Assembly (NCBI GenBank): GCA_947846985.1
Contig: CANTUZ010000001.1
Coordinates: 31,210,727-31,274,726 of the forward strand
Source of the DNA: Fratercula arctica
Lineage: Eukaryota; Chordata; Aves; Charadriiformes; Alcidae
Length of the DNA: 64,000 nucleotides
Direction: 5' to 3'
Below the pieces are notes generated by a model. The model had not been told where the DNA came from. It worked only from the letters and a program-made list of their open reading frames with translations, and ran no database searches. The position numbers and the translations under genes were made by a program. Below, piece after piece: positions 37,465 through 48,014 of this stretch (position 1 is its first letter; every line of letters begins with the position of its first letter).

Positions 37465-38917
37465 CTGCAGGAAACAAAGAAAGAAAAAGAAAAAAGCCGG
37501 AGTGTAAAATTAATCGTGTGACAATTCTGCCGCTGCAAGTCTGGGTGGATTGTGCAGAAATTACCAACGCAAATTCAAGTTCGCTGTTGCATAAAGTTAT
37601 TTTAAATTTATTACTTTCCTTTCCTTAAAGAATTTTTTTACGATGAGGGTGGTGAGGCACTGGAACAGGTTGCCCAGGGAAGCTGTGGATGCTCCATCCC
37701 TGGAAGTGTTCAAGGCCAGGCTGGATGGGGCTTTGAGCAGCCTGGTCTCGTGGGAGGTGTCCCTGCCCATGGCAGGGGGTTGGAACTGGATGATCTTTAA
37801 GGTTCCTTCCAACCCAAACCATTCTACGGTTCTATGAAGACCCAATATTCCTAGGTGCTTATCTTGCAGCCCACCTTCACGCCCTTCATACCACGCTCCA
37901 CCATCACGATACACAAATTTCTGTCTGCTTCCTGTCTGATCATGAGTGCCACCATCCGGCTCAGACTGTCAGTACAAGGTGATCAGAGTCAACGTAACCC
38001 AAACCTTAAAAACATCCATTCTTGGAAATGACACGTTCACCTTTTCTTTGCTTTCTTAGAGAAATAAGAAAAGATAATGACCTTGGCTACGACCAGACAA
38101 ATTTCTAGCGAGTCCAGTTAAAGTAACTCAGGTTTGCATAGGCTCAGCCTGGCTTAATACCTAACCCAAATTTATGGAGATTGCACAAGGAAAGGGGAAT
38201 GCACTGTAGCATTCTGATAGATATCCAGATACCCAAAATATTCTGTGATTCTAAGCCTGGACCCTACCGGAAACGACGCTTTTCTCAAACCTGCAGAATA
38301 AACATACCGGTAGCCACTCCCCGACCTCATTACGCCAAAGCGCTTGGCAACAAAGACGAAGATAAACGCGTATTTTCATGCAGCCGAGTCAGAGCGCGGC
38401 CGTACCCGCGCCTCTCCCTGCTGAGGGACACGAGTGACGTCACGCCACACCCCCCACCGCCGCGCGCGCGCCCCTCACCCTCGTTCTTGTCGGGCTCGCG
38501 GTTGCTGGGCTCCGCCCCCGGCTCCGCCTGGCCCTTCATGAGCACGGTGACGTAGTGGTAGCGCGCGGCGGCGCAGAACGCGTTGACGGCGGAGGCGAAG
38601 CGCAGGTCGCGCAGACGCAGCCCCGTCTCCTCCAGCGTCTCCCGCGCCGCGCACTCCGCCAGGCTCTCCCTGCGGGCAGGGCAGGGCAAGGCACGGCTGC
38701 CTCAGGATGGGGCCCGGCCGGGGCCGCCCCGGGGTGGGGGGTGGAAGGGGGTTCGGGGCTCCTACCCGAACTCCAGGTGGCCTCCGGGGAGCTGGTAGGT
38801 GCCGGCCCCCACCGGGCCTTTCCTCTTGCCCAGGAGGACGCAGTTGGGGTGCGCGGGGCTGGTGACCACCACCCCCACGCCGATGCCCGGCCGCGGGGCC
38901 TGCGCCGCCTCACCCAT
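37319..38917 (-). CDS. NUDT15: NUDT15, Nudix hydrolase 15 (complete, 3 exons)
   Basis: On the minus strand the coding exons are 38917-38766, 38669-38479 and 37464-37319. They total 489 nt, or 162 residues plus TAG; human NUDT15 has 164. Introns are 96 and 1014 bp, GT..AG, with consistent phases. The family hydrolyses nucleoside triphosphates to monophosphates, including thioguanine nucleotides and oxidised guanine nucleotides. The Nudix box spans residues 46-68 and has the G-x5-E-x7-RE-x2-EE-x-G spacing (GHLEFGE, then RETLEETGL), with metal-binding glutamates expected at 61, 64 and 65. QLFWALRCL near the C-terminus keeps Arg135, equivalent to human Arg139. The start ATG is in a good Kozak context (GGCCATGG) and gives [20 protein letters not shown]. 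The gene lies in its own CpG island, convergent with MED4 and divergent from SUCLA2. Confidence 0.97.
37628..37838 (+). mobile_element. CR1 LINE 3' end in NUDT15 intron 2
   Basis: It shows GAGGGTGGTGAGGCACTGGA, then GGCAGGGGGTTGGAACTGGA and CCTTCCAACCC, and ends TTCTACGGTTCTATGAAG. The insertion is antisense to NUDT15. Its 3' part from 37703 and the adjacent flank form one arm of the inverted duplication described separately. Confidence 0.94.
37703..38230 (+). repeat. Inverted duplication, arm A (NUDT15 intron 2)
   Basis: This 528-bp segment matches the reverse complement of 48015-48542 without gaps. By eye there are about six substitutions, so roughly 99% identity. It covers the last ~136 bp of the CR1 and about 390 bp of downstream intron sequence that does not look like a known repeat. 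This arm has the longer CR1, so it is the likelier source. Confidence 0.95.
38435..38442. promoter_or_regulatory. CRE palindrome in NUDT15 intron 2
   Basis: A perfect TGACGTCA (CREB/ATF consensus) lies about 37 bp inside intron 2 from the exon 2 donor, still within the CpG island. Function is inferred from the motif only. Confidence 0.5.
38479..38669 (-). CDS. NUDT15: NUDT15 exon 2
   Basis: 191 nt after the acceptor CTGCCCGCAG. It encodes the rest of the Nudix box and [18 protein letters not shown], and ends after KNE at G|GTGAGG. It is entirely within the CpG island. Confidence 0.95.
38766..38917 (-). CDS. NUDT15: NUDT15 exon 1
   Basis: 152 nt from the ATG to TTCGG|GTAGGA, phase 2. It encodes the N-terminal substrate-binding strand region through QLPGGHLEF, where the Nudix box begins. 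Confidence 0.95.
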
Positions 38918-38972
38918 GGCCGCCGGGGGAGGCTCGGGCCCTCAGCGCGGCAGCGGGCGGGGGGCGGCTCCT

Positions 38973-38977
38973 CCAAT
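38973..38977 (+). promoter_or_regulatory. CCAAT box upstream of NUDT15
   Basis: CCAAT in CTCCTCCAATCAGG, 56 bp upstream of the NUDT15 start codon and in inverted orientation relative to the gene. This is a typical NF-Y arrangement. Confidence 0.5.
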
Positions 38978-39180
38978 CAGGGGGGTGCGTAACGTGCGCA
39001 TGGTGGTGGCGTCACGGAGAGGCGGGGCGCGTGGCTGAGGGCAGCGAGGGAGCCCCCCCGGTCCCCGCCTCGGCCTCCTCGCGGGGCTGCTGGGGGGGAA
39101 CCAGCCTCGCCTACCCCCGGGTAAGCCATCACCGGCGGAGCGCTGAGGGACGCAGGGCCCGGTGTGTGACGACACCACTC

Positions 39181-39429
39181 GGCGTGGCTGACAGCAGTAG
39201 GAGGCAGGGGCCGTCGCTTGTGAGGAAAGCAGTGAGCTTACCAGGCAGGCGTGCAAGGGGGAGAGATGGCAAAATGGCTTTCCCTTCTGCGTTTCTGCTT
39301 GTTTGGGGGTGTTTTTTTGGCCTCTGAATGCAGAGGGACCGGTGAGGTCACTGAGGACTGAAAAAGCATTTGTGTAAATGAGGGGCACCTAAAAACGAAC
39401 AAAGAGTCAGGATGCTGGTTGGTCTCTGA
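39181..39429. other. Start of NUDT15-SUCLA2 intergenic region
   Basis: CpG content drops off. No coding or RNA feature seen. Divergent promoter transcription from the NUDT15 island could run through here, but nothing in the sequence proves it. Confidence 0.45.
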
Positions 39430-39935
39430 CAGCAGATTTGTTCAGAACTCAGCACAAGAAGGACATGGACCTGTTGAAAGAGCTCTAGCGGAGGCCACGA
39501 AGATGATCAAAGGGCTGGAGCGCCTCTCCTGTGAGGACACGCAGAGAGAGTTGGGGTTGTTCAGCCTGGAGAAGAGAAGGATCTGAGGAGACCTTATAGC
39601 GGCCTTCCAATACCTGAAGGGAGCCTACAGGAGAGATGAGGGGGGACTCTAACAGGTAATGTAGTGATAGGATGAGGGGTAACAGTTTCAGACTGAAAGA
39701 GGGTAGATTTTGATTAGATATTAGGAAGAAATTCTTTACTGTGAGGGTGGTGAGGCACTGGAACAGGTTGCCCAGAGAAGTTGTGGCTGCCCCATCCCTG
39801 GAAGTGTTCAAGGCCAGGCTGGATGGGGCTGTGAGCAGCCTGGTCTAGTGGGAGGTGTCCCTGCCCGTGGCAGGGGGTTGGAACTAGATGATCTTTAAAG
39901 GTCCCTTCCAACCCAAACCACTCTATGACTCTGTA
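39430..39935 (+). mobile_element. CR1 LINE, 5'-truncated 3' end (~500 bp)
   Basis: It has the CR1 order AAGGACATGGACCTGTTGAA, GAGGCCACGAAGATGATCAA, GTTCAGCCTGGAGAAGAGAA, GAGGCACTGGAACAGGTTGC and TTGGAACTAGATGATCTTTA, and ends CTCTATGACTCTGTAA. It is the longest CR1 in the window and is close in type to the copy in NUDT15 intron 2. No intact ORF2 remains. Confidence 0.95.
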
Positions 39936-40094
39936 ACTTAAAAAGTGGCCCTTCTTGGGCTAGTCCGCAGTTCCTGCTGGGTGAAGAGTCTGACTCTGGA
40001 GAGTCACCTTGAAATTACTGAAAAAGGAACTACAAACTTAGCTAAACAGAGCTCCAGAGGCAGAATAACAGTTCGTTGCTGATAAGAACCCAAA

Positions 40095-40350
40095 ATTTCT
40101 TCTAATAAATGTTAATCTTCACTTTCATTTTTTTTAAATTATAGAAATATGTAGAATCTAAGACACAAACTTTCATATTCTTTATAAACAACTGTAAAGG
40201 TTGCCAGGTTTCCCCTTTCCCGGCCTGTTGATCCCAACAGAAGTTGTGTATTTTTCCTGCGCAGGACTTTGAAATAGTTCTTTTTTTTTTAGGTTTTAAA
40301 ATACTTGTATACAGATGTGTTTGTTTACTTACAAAGGTCATGGGTCCAAA
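40095..40350 (+). repeat. Diverged direct repeat, copy 1
   Basis: It aligns colinearly with 40955-41225. Shared landmarks in order are ATGTAGAATNTAA, ACTTTCATATTCTTTA (copy 2 ACTTCCATATTTCTTA), CTGTTGATCCCAACA (copy 2 CTACTGATCACAACA), a CAGGAC block, a T-run, then AGGTTTTAAAAT and TATACAGATGT. Identity is moderate with several indels. Confidence 0.75.
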
Positions 40351-40954
40351 CTGGCTGAAGATTAATCACTACTTTTTGCGGGATTAGTTTTCTGAGGTTT
40401 AATTCCCTGAACTGGCTCATTATGGCATTGGATGAGTTCCAGTGTTGGTATGAAGGAATTACCAGGAGCGTATCGACAGTAGCTGGCTGTGCTGTTTAGC
40501 TGTAATGTCAGCCCACACCCTGATTTACTCACATTAGGAAATAAAAAAAAAAAAAAAAAACATTGGGTAAATTGCCAAGCTAACTGACTTTTTGTAAACT
40601 AAGCTCATTCATTTTTATCTGTCTTCCAGTACAGCTGGAGTATCCTAATCTCCAGATTAAATGTCAGTCAGTTATGTCAACTCTGTATTTACGTTTTAAG
40701 ATGACAATGATCTTATGAAAGACTCTCCCTTGCCCACTAAGCTCATTCTGGTCCAATATACTAAAACACCACAAGGCTGTTTATCTCAAAAATGAAAATA
40801 TTTTACTTTCTGTGTACACCGTTTTCCTGTACCTTACACCAAACAGCATTTACAAACAAGTCTGAGGGTGGCTCAGTGTCATTCTACTCATATCTCTTTA
40901 AATCCCAAAAAATATTCATACAATCATTGTGCTTGTTAGAATGGTAGTAGGATA

Positions 40955-41225
40955 CAATTTCTTACAAATATTATATAATCATGTAGAATGTAAAAACTTC
41001 CATATTTCTTAAAAAAAACCCAACCCTAATATTTGTCAGTAGGCTAAGATTCTCCCTTTTTCTCTACCATCCTACTGATCACAACAAGGATGTGAAGTAT
41101 TATTCCTTTACAGGACGTTAAAATCAATGTTTGGGGTTTTTTTTGCTAAGGTTTTGAAATCTGCTTTTATACAGATGTTTGTATTTAATTGTTTAAATTT
41201 TTTCATCTTACATTTGTGGTCATTA
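40955..41225 (+). repeat. Diverged direct repeat, copy 2
   Basis: The second copy of the element at 40095-40350, offset by about 840 bp. Landmarks include TCATGTAGAATGTAAA, TTTACAGGACGTTAAAAT, GCTAAGGTTTTGAAATCTGC and TTTTATACAGATGTTTGTAT. It is either an old tandem duplication or two members of an unnamed repeat. Confidence 0.75.
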
Positions 41226-42807
41226 ACATAAAGAATACTGTATGAAAATAAAATACGTTTTATTGACTGAATCTATTCTGATCGGTTTCACTTCAGGATA
41301 TATTTGGGAGGTGGACGTGCGCCCAGATTTTGCCCAGATTGTGAAGTAAATACAGGCCAGTATTTCTGAGTTTGATAGTGAACAGACATCCAATGAAGAA
41401 AAGAGATGAGAACAAGCGAAGAATGAGAAAGTAAAAATGCATCTTCTACTGTAGGAGTATGTTGAAAAGCTTGCAAGGTTATGATTTATATGCTCTTGTA
41501 AACTTGTTTATTACTATTTCATCTGAAAAAGTACCTGTGTGAGATAAACAGCTAAAACAGTATATTTAAACCAGCATGCGTCCAGGCTGCTATTGAAAGA
41601 GAGGCACCTACTTTTCAGGCCCAAGCACTTGCTCCTCACGCTCACGCTGTTAATGAAGTGGCTGTGCAGTCAGCTGGATGAGTGAACTGATCTGGCTCCA
41701 AAAAAGGTATTTTTTTTCATGAATTTGTTTTCTAGCATGCTGTGGGCAGCACAGGGAGGGGATGGGGCAGAGTTAGATCAGATTAAACATAGCGCAAAGC
41801 CAAACCTAACTCAGCAAACTGGGGAAAAGATGATTTTTTTCAGCAGGATGGGTTCCCTGATACAACTTCACAGCTTCGGTGCATGAGTGAGTGATTGAAT
41901 TGGCACAAGGGAGGCAGCGAGTACGAGCAGCTGGGAACAAGAATGGTGGGACTAACCATGTTAGTGATGGGCCAGATTTATGTCAGATTAAAATAACTAC
42001 GCAGCCGTTCCTTGAGAAGAACACGCATAGAGAATCCGTGTCAGAAAAGCAGACGCTGTACAAAAGCTGCTTGAAAAGCAGCTACATAGCCAGAAAACAT
42101 CCGTCTTTCTGAGAATCTCATGCACACGGTTCCCTGGCTGTGGAATTTACTACATGTTCACGCTCGCTTGGCAGAAGTATGAACTGGAAGAGATAAGGAT
42201 TATGTTTAAATATTTCACATTGCAAAGCTGGCATTCAGAAGCCGGGCGGAATGTGACAGCAGTGTGTGGCATCAAAGTCCTGCCAGCAGGCTGACTGAAA
42301 CCTGAGCTTGGAAGATGTATGGATTCAGATTATCCCTCACTTGCATTCAAGTAGCTGGTTACCCTGAACCCGAATATTGGAAATTTAACATTTAACATTG
42401 TTAACTGTTTCCCCACTTGTATTTCAGCAGAAATATTTCCATGACACTCTATATGCCTACTGAATTGCCACGTCTCTTATCAGAAATCATCCCTTGCTGT
42501 AATGTTACAGCTTGATAGAAATTAATACCAGAAATTAGGAAATGTATAACACATTGGTTTTATGTTGAAACATAAATAAGCTCCATCACATGTACATAGC
42601 AAAATCCTGTGACTTTTTTATTTAAAGGAAATCAGTAATGTTCTATTGCCATTTTAGTTGGATGGAAAGTGCATTTCTGCCATTATGCATTACTGTGCAG
42701 AGAGCTGAGCCTCACCTAATTGAGCAGTCGGAACTTCTTTGATTTGGGAGCTGAAGTGAGTCACCTGGAGACTGACTTTGCTCTGCTGGAGCAGAGTATT
42801 AGGGTAG
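41226..42807. other. Intergenic DNA, no gene seen
   Basis: About 1.6 kb of ordinary sequence; no supported gene, RNA or clear repeat. Confidence 0.5.
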
Positions 42808-43015
42808 GAGTGGCAGGGCGCTGCAGCAGGTTGCTCTGAGAAGCTGTGGAACATGCATCCCTGGGAAGGCTGGAAACCGGACTGGACTCAGCTCAGAGTC
42901 ACCTGCTGGAAGCTGGCCCTGCTTTGAGCAAGGGGTGGCACAAGGGGATGAGGACGGGTTGGAGCAGGTGGCCTTCAGAGACCCCTTCCAACCTAAACTG
43001 TTCTATGATTCTGTT
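42808..43015 (+). mobile_element. Diverged CR1 LINE 3' fragment
   Basis: An older CR1 3' end with GCAGCAGGTTGCTCTGAGAA, CAGGTGGCCTTCAGAGACCC, CTTCCAACCTAAACTG and TTCTATGATTCTGTT. It differs much more from the CR1 consensus than the copies at 37.6 and 39.4 kb. Confidence 0.88.
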
Positions 43016-43199
43016 CTGGCAGCAGGTAAGATTTCTTCTGACAAATTCAGGTACTCGGTATCTGCAAAAATACAGAAATCTATTAAAAGGTCTGTGCTTT
43101 TTGATTTAAATAATGGTTTTACTTTCTAATTTCATGGAAACAGGTAGCTCCTAACTCTTGAGATAAGCAAGAGTTAGCGTTAAAGATTGTTCATCTCCT

Positions 43200-43295
43200 T
43201 AAAGCCAAAGCTTGTATGAGCCCTGGATCTGTGAAGTCCTTTGGGATCCCCTGGGATGTACAGTGCTACAGAAATATGAACATGTGTGAGTGATT
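43200..43295 (+). repeat. L3/MIR3-like 3' tail relic (candidate)
   Basis: GTGAAGTCCTTTGGGATCCC followed by TGGGATGTACAGTGCTACAG and AAATA resembles the conserved 3' tail shared by old L3/CR1 LINEs and their SINEs (a 'gctttgggatcc ... gcgctatagaaat' pattern). Recognition is from memory of the family. Confidence 0.55.
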
Positions 43296-46200
43296 GTTAT
43301 TTCTTGTGAAGTTACCAGGTACAGTTGAAGTTCCTTAGTAGCTTTTAATTCCTTGAGTTTAGTTTTTGTAATTTTACTAAACCATAAATATTAATAATTT
43401 TCTGGCATGTCTTCTTTGTGCATCCGTTTTTGGGGGAAATTTCAGCAAAGCCAGTTCAGTTATTTCTAAGAGATGCATCGAGGAAGTATAATTTGGGTTG
43501 GGTTAAAAAAAAAAAAAAAGCCTTTCAGAAGGAAAAAGACACTCAAAGGTCAAAGGATGAAAATCTATTCAAGTTAGTGTCAGTAAATCATCGCGCCATT
43601 TGTGCATGGAGCTTTTTAAAGGCTTGCTGTTGCTACCTGAGTATTTCACCTCACATGGCATATTCCAGTCCCTTCAGCTTAAATTTACCCACTTACTTTT
43701 CCTTGAGATGCTGTCAGCTAGAACTGGGAGGTAGTTTTGGCCTCACAGCTGAGAAATCAGGACTATAAGCCCTTGTCGTGTTCGGTATCATCAAGTGAGT
43801 TAAGTCACCAGAAGCGAGTGTTCAGTCAAAAACTGCTCACATAGTCAATAAATCATGATCTAATGAGCTGTGATCTGCTGCCTCTGAGATGTGGTGATGG
43901 CAAGGGAGTATCTATTCTCCATGTTCCTGGGTGAAAATTCTGTCCTTTTTGCCACAGTAGGATGCTGCATGCTCTTCTCTAAGACAGGAGCTCTTGTCCC
44001 CCTTCTCTGCTGGGCTGTTTTATCGATACTCAGCTTTACTTTAGTCACGTGCCAGGGTCTTTTCCATGAAGATGCTTTGTGCAGCTGTGTGTCTGCGTTG
44101 ACCAGGTACATATAGCTAGAGCACCGCTTTACCCATGCCACTTTTAACATTAGGAAAGGTGGTAATTAGGAGAGGTTGATAATCTACAGCTTCCTCCTAT
44201 GGGATAGTATAATTCTATGATTGATATTTTTCCTTTCTTTTTCCTCAAGCTTGCTATCTTAAAAACTTAAGAAATTCCATTACAGATGTACGATATACTA
44301 ATAAGGGTACAAAGCTTTACACTTGAAAGTGCCAATGTGAATTTTACCTACACATTTAATTTGTTGTGCTTTTTTTTTTAGATATGGCAGTCCAAATGTA
44401 AAGACTAGCTGCTTTAGACAAAACAGGAGAGAAACCAAATGCAAATTTTTTATTGCCTTTTCCATTTAGATTCAATCACTAAATTGTCCTGATTCAACAG
44501 GAATAAATGCTGCCACGCTTGTAAGCTGAGTCTTGCATGAAGCCGGTAGCTGTATCTTCTACCAGGATATTGTGCAATGAGTGCTTTGGAGATTTTAGGT
44601 AAAACATGTTTCTCCAGTAGATTCTTTGCTCTCTGCTCTCATGTAACTTAAGAGGACTCAGATACTTGCAAGATATGTCTGAATATTTTATATATTCCTA
44701 ACATTACTTGCGCAAAGCATCACAGAGTAGCTGGCAGGAGTTACTTCCTATTCAATAGCTTTTCATGCAATTTATTAAGCCAAGATGCACTACCCATGTA
44801 AAAATGTGTTGTCTTTTGATCCCTAAATCCATGCTTTTTTTCCCCCCTTTTACATGTGGCAAACAGCTCTTGTGATCTTTAGATATTTGACAATGCATCT
44901 ATTCTGCTTTAGTCTACCTTATTAAAATTTGAGATTTTTTCACTTAATTTGCTGATATTAGTTCTTTCCAATTGCAAATATACTTTCATACTGATAATTA
45001 ATACTAATTGCTTTTCAAAGCATTTTTCTTTTCCCTGTAGTTTATAACAGATTTGAAGTGTTGTATGTCTCTGTCTAGAATTTCCTGAAGTCCACAAAAT
45101 GCACTGTAACAGTAATAAAGAAAAATGAAAGATGTGTGAGAAAACAATTTTGCACCAACTCTTTAAAAAAAGCAAAACCAAAACACTAAGAAGTAATACC
45201 TTTCATTTTTAGTACTTGTGCAGGTCCTCTGTGATAATGTATTGCACTGATTCTTACCTGCAAATAGACAGTTTAATTTAGCATTAATAATAAGCTGTTG
45301 AATGTTGACCCTGAGCTGTGTACCTCTGATGTGATTTCCAAACCTTAGGTAGGATTTAGACCTAAAGATGTAGTCGGTGCATTACGATGATAAAGACCAG
45401 CCTCATGGTTCAGTGCTGCACTGTTTATCCGAATTTCCCTGCAGGAGAAGAAATGAACTTGATCTGCCTGCCTGAACTCACTGGGAAGTGGAGGAAAAGA
45501 AAGACGAGTTGACGTGATGGGGTCACTGGTTAGGTCCCATGTGGCCTGACTTCCTTTCTAGCCTTTGCCTCTAAACTTGGTCTCTTCCTTTTCCACAGCT
45601 GTCAACTAGTATACTGCTAGAGAACTGCATTGTTAAAAGGAAATGCGTGGATAAGAAGTAGGCACGGGTTCACAGTATCCTCAGTGAGCCACTGGCCTGT
45701 TTGTCAGAGTAATTAGTGATTTGATGGAGTGACTGACAGTGAAGCTATGGACAATACTGAGTAAAGAAAAGAGATAGAGACTGCTCACCTGCAGCTGAAA
45801 TGCTGGAATTTCCACAAATGATGCTTCTACTTAAGAAAGAGTTTCCAAATTAGGGAAGGCAAATTTTGGAGAAGTTAGCCTACTTTACCTTTGCCTATGC
45901 GCCGACCTTACCTTTACTATACATTCACGATCTGCATCATTCTCCACAATCTTGGCTTCACATTAAACTCCTAACAATGTTTTTTCATTACCTTTTCACA
46001 TCAGAATTTATAAGACCTATAAGATTTTCTACATTACGCAGTTCCTTATCACAGAACAGAAAATCCTCGCTTGTAGTATTGTACTTTGGAAAGGGCCTAG
46101 CTGAGCAAAAAAAAGGTTGATTCCTATAACCTTCACTATCATGAACTCTTGTACTTTTTTTTAATACCACCATATTCTTTTTTTTATATCAGTGATGGAA

Positions 46201-46454
46201 TTATCATTCATATCCGGTTCCATTAAGAGTACTGCTTGTCATCAAGATATGCTGTCAGCCCAAAAGTGGTCACTGTCTTCATGACTCATAGAGAATAACG
46301 GTGTGCATATGCAAAAGCAATAGGACAAATTAGAGCTGTGTACCGTGGTGAGAGAGTTTTACTGTCTCCATTGGTTGTTAATTATTTCTTTGCTCTGGTG
46401 TGTACAGACAAGACTGAGTCATCAGAATGAGTGTAGGTGGTGAGACAATTCTGT
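43296..46454. other. Intergenic DNA, no gene seen
   Basis: No exon chain, RNA gene or clear young repeat recognised in this stretch. The frame 43891-44115 (+) has a hydrophobic composition but no recognisable family. Confidence 0.5.
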
Positions 46455-46515
46455 TTTATTTGTAGCTCTGCCATTAACATTTGAATTGACCTTGGGCAAC
46501 TCATAGGCTGGCGAA
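46455..46515 (+). repeat. MIR-like SINE relic (candidate)
   Basis: CTCTGCCATTAACATTTGAA followed by TTGACCTTGGGCAACTCATA closely follows the MIR core ('ctctgccactaac...tgaccttgggcaagtcac'). About 55 bp can be matched by eye. Confidence 0.65.
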
Positions 46516-46739
46516 GATGGATTGTGCTCCGGCTTCTATGAAACTTCTGGGCCTATTCAATCCCAGGGCAGCATGAGAGAGAAGGATATAAAAGTGTCCA
46601 TTAATTGAGGACAAAACCCCATCTAAGACAGTACCGATGGTGCAGAGTGGATGTCTGGAATGTAATAGGCAAAAAACTATGACATGTATTTTGACTGCTC
46701 TTCTACAGCCATCTGTGGCTCAGTGACTTCTCAGGTATT

Positions 46740-46965
46740 TACTAACCCTCTTCTCATTTCTCGTCTTTAAACTTAACAAGACTCCTCTTGAGCCCATGTA
46801 AACTCCCATCATTTGCAGCATGCACGTCAAGGAGATCCACAGCTTAACTACACACTACGTGAAGAATCACTTTTGCAAGCAAAATCCTTTTGCTTACATT
46901 GAACCTACAAGCCTTCCCTGGTGTTCCCCAGTTCTTGTATTGGGAGAGATGGTGAGCTGGTGCTT
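46740..46965 (-). mobile_element. Ancient CR1/L3-like LINE relic, antisense
   Basis: Read on the + strand, CCACAGCTTAACTACACACT, ACGTGAAGAATCACTTTTGC and CCAGTTCTTGTATTGGGAGA parallel the reverse-oriented amniote CR1 blocks 'ccacaggttaattatgcgct', 'gtgaagaagtacttcctttt' and 'agttcttgtgttatgagaga'. It is strongly diverged and its edges are approximate. Confidence 0.6.
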
Positions 46966-47634
46966 AATGTTCTTGCCGTCCCCTGTAGGAAACTGCACCC
47001 ACCCAGACCTGAGACTGTGTACAAATGCCTGTTGTAAGGACAGGTGAAGATGTCAGAATCCTTGCAGAAGAGACACTGGAGCACCTTCAGGGAAGGAACA
47101 TGGATTGCCTTTTCTGTATGACAGTCATTGGAAGAACAGATGGAATAACCTGCTTACATTGCAGATAGGTGCAGAGAATAGTTTAATGATATTAGGTGCT
47201 CCTGAGGGTCCCCTTAGCAACCTGCAGTTTGTCCAGAGTCAACACTGACCGTACTCCTGCAGACAAACAATGCAGAGAGAATTCACTGTCTGCAATCACT
47301 GAAAAATTATTCTCACTTTGCTTCAAGTCAGGTTTTTTCCTCTGACCTTGGCTGGTCCAGCAGCTAAACCGGTTTACTCACCTACCATGCTGAAAAGGTG
47401 GGCTCCTTCCTCCTGTCTTCAACTAAAAGTTTCTGGAAAGCTCAGTGAGGTTTTCTCCACAGGTACTGGGATACTTTTTAAGCCCCTGCTAAATCTCTTC
47501 TTCTGTCCTTGGGAATTTTCCACCCTCTAAACTCATGTCCTTAGCGGGGGCTTTGGCTTTCTCATGTAGGTGTCCTTCTTGGCAGGACCTTCAGTCCTAA
47601 TGTGTTTTTTTTTTTTGGTTTTTTTTTTTTTTTT

Positions 47635-47665
<31 letters not shown>

Positions 47666-48014
47666 AGTGGTGACCAGTGGAGCTTACAAGTTCTGGGAAG
47701 CAAATCAGACTGTACCATTGTCACTAGGAACATGTGGTAAATCCGTAATAAAGCAAATTCATACCAATTTCATAATGCCAGAGCCTTCTGGGCCTCAAAC
47801 AGCTGTCTGTCTGTTAAAATATCTTTGCTCCTTCTACCTCATTTGCAATGTACTTTTTTTTTTTTCCCCTCCTTCACGGCTTTAAATACAGCTTCAGAGA
47901 GGACCTTGGTCCTGTGTTAAAAAGCTTATTCTGACTTCAGCAAGAAATCTCACCTTTTTAAAGTTTGAATAGGAAGGAACCTACACCTAGAATTTTTCAG
48001 AGATTTAGCAAAAC
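46966..48014. other. Intergenic DNA with T-rich tract
   Basis: No gene seen. At 47605-47664 there is a tract of T-runs and (TTTTG)n ending in TTTTTTTTCAG, which looks like a splice acceptor. I found no exon after it. The T-run could equally be the reverse of an A-rich retro-element tail, but no retrocopy body is recognisable. Confidence 0.5.
47605..47664 (+). repeat. Poly(T)/(TTTTG)n low-complexity tract
   Basis: Runs of 12 and 22 T residues separated by GG are followed by about four TTTTG units. This is simple low-complexity sequence, prone to length polymorphism. Confidence 0.9.

Larger units (their letters stand above)
38370..39180 (-). promoter_or_regulatory. NUDT15: NUDT15 CpG-island promoter region
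   Basis: Dense CpG from NUDT15 intron 2 through exons 2 and 1 to about 260 bp upstream of the start codon. It includes a CCAAT box at 38973-38977 (+ strand), a TGCGCATGG NRF1-like half site at 38995-39003 and a palindromic CRE (TGACGTCA) at 38435-38442 in intron 2. Confidence 0.8.

Noticed and set aside
37597..37914. 105-residue minus-strand frame in NUDT15 intron 2
   Set aside because: It consists of reverse-oriented CR1 sequence plus intron flank; no splice signals place it in NUDT15.
38536..39388. Long GC-rich frames on both strands around the NUDT15 island (145-148 residues)
   Set aside because: They are alternate-frame shadows of NUDT15 exons and CpG-island sequence, with no conserved domain.
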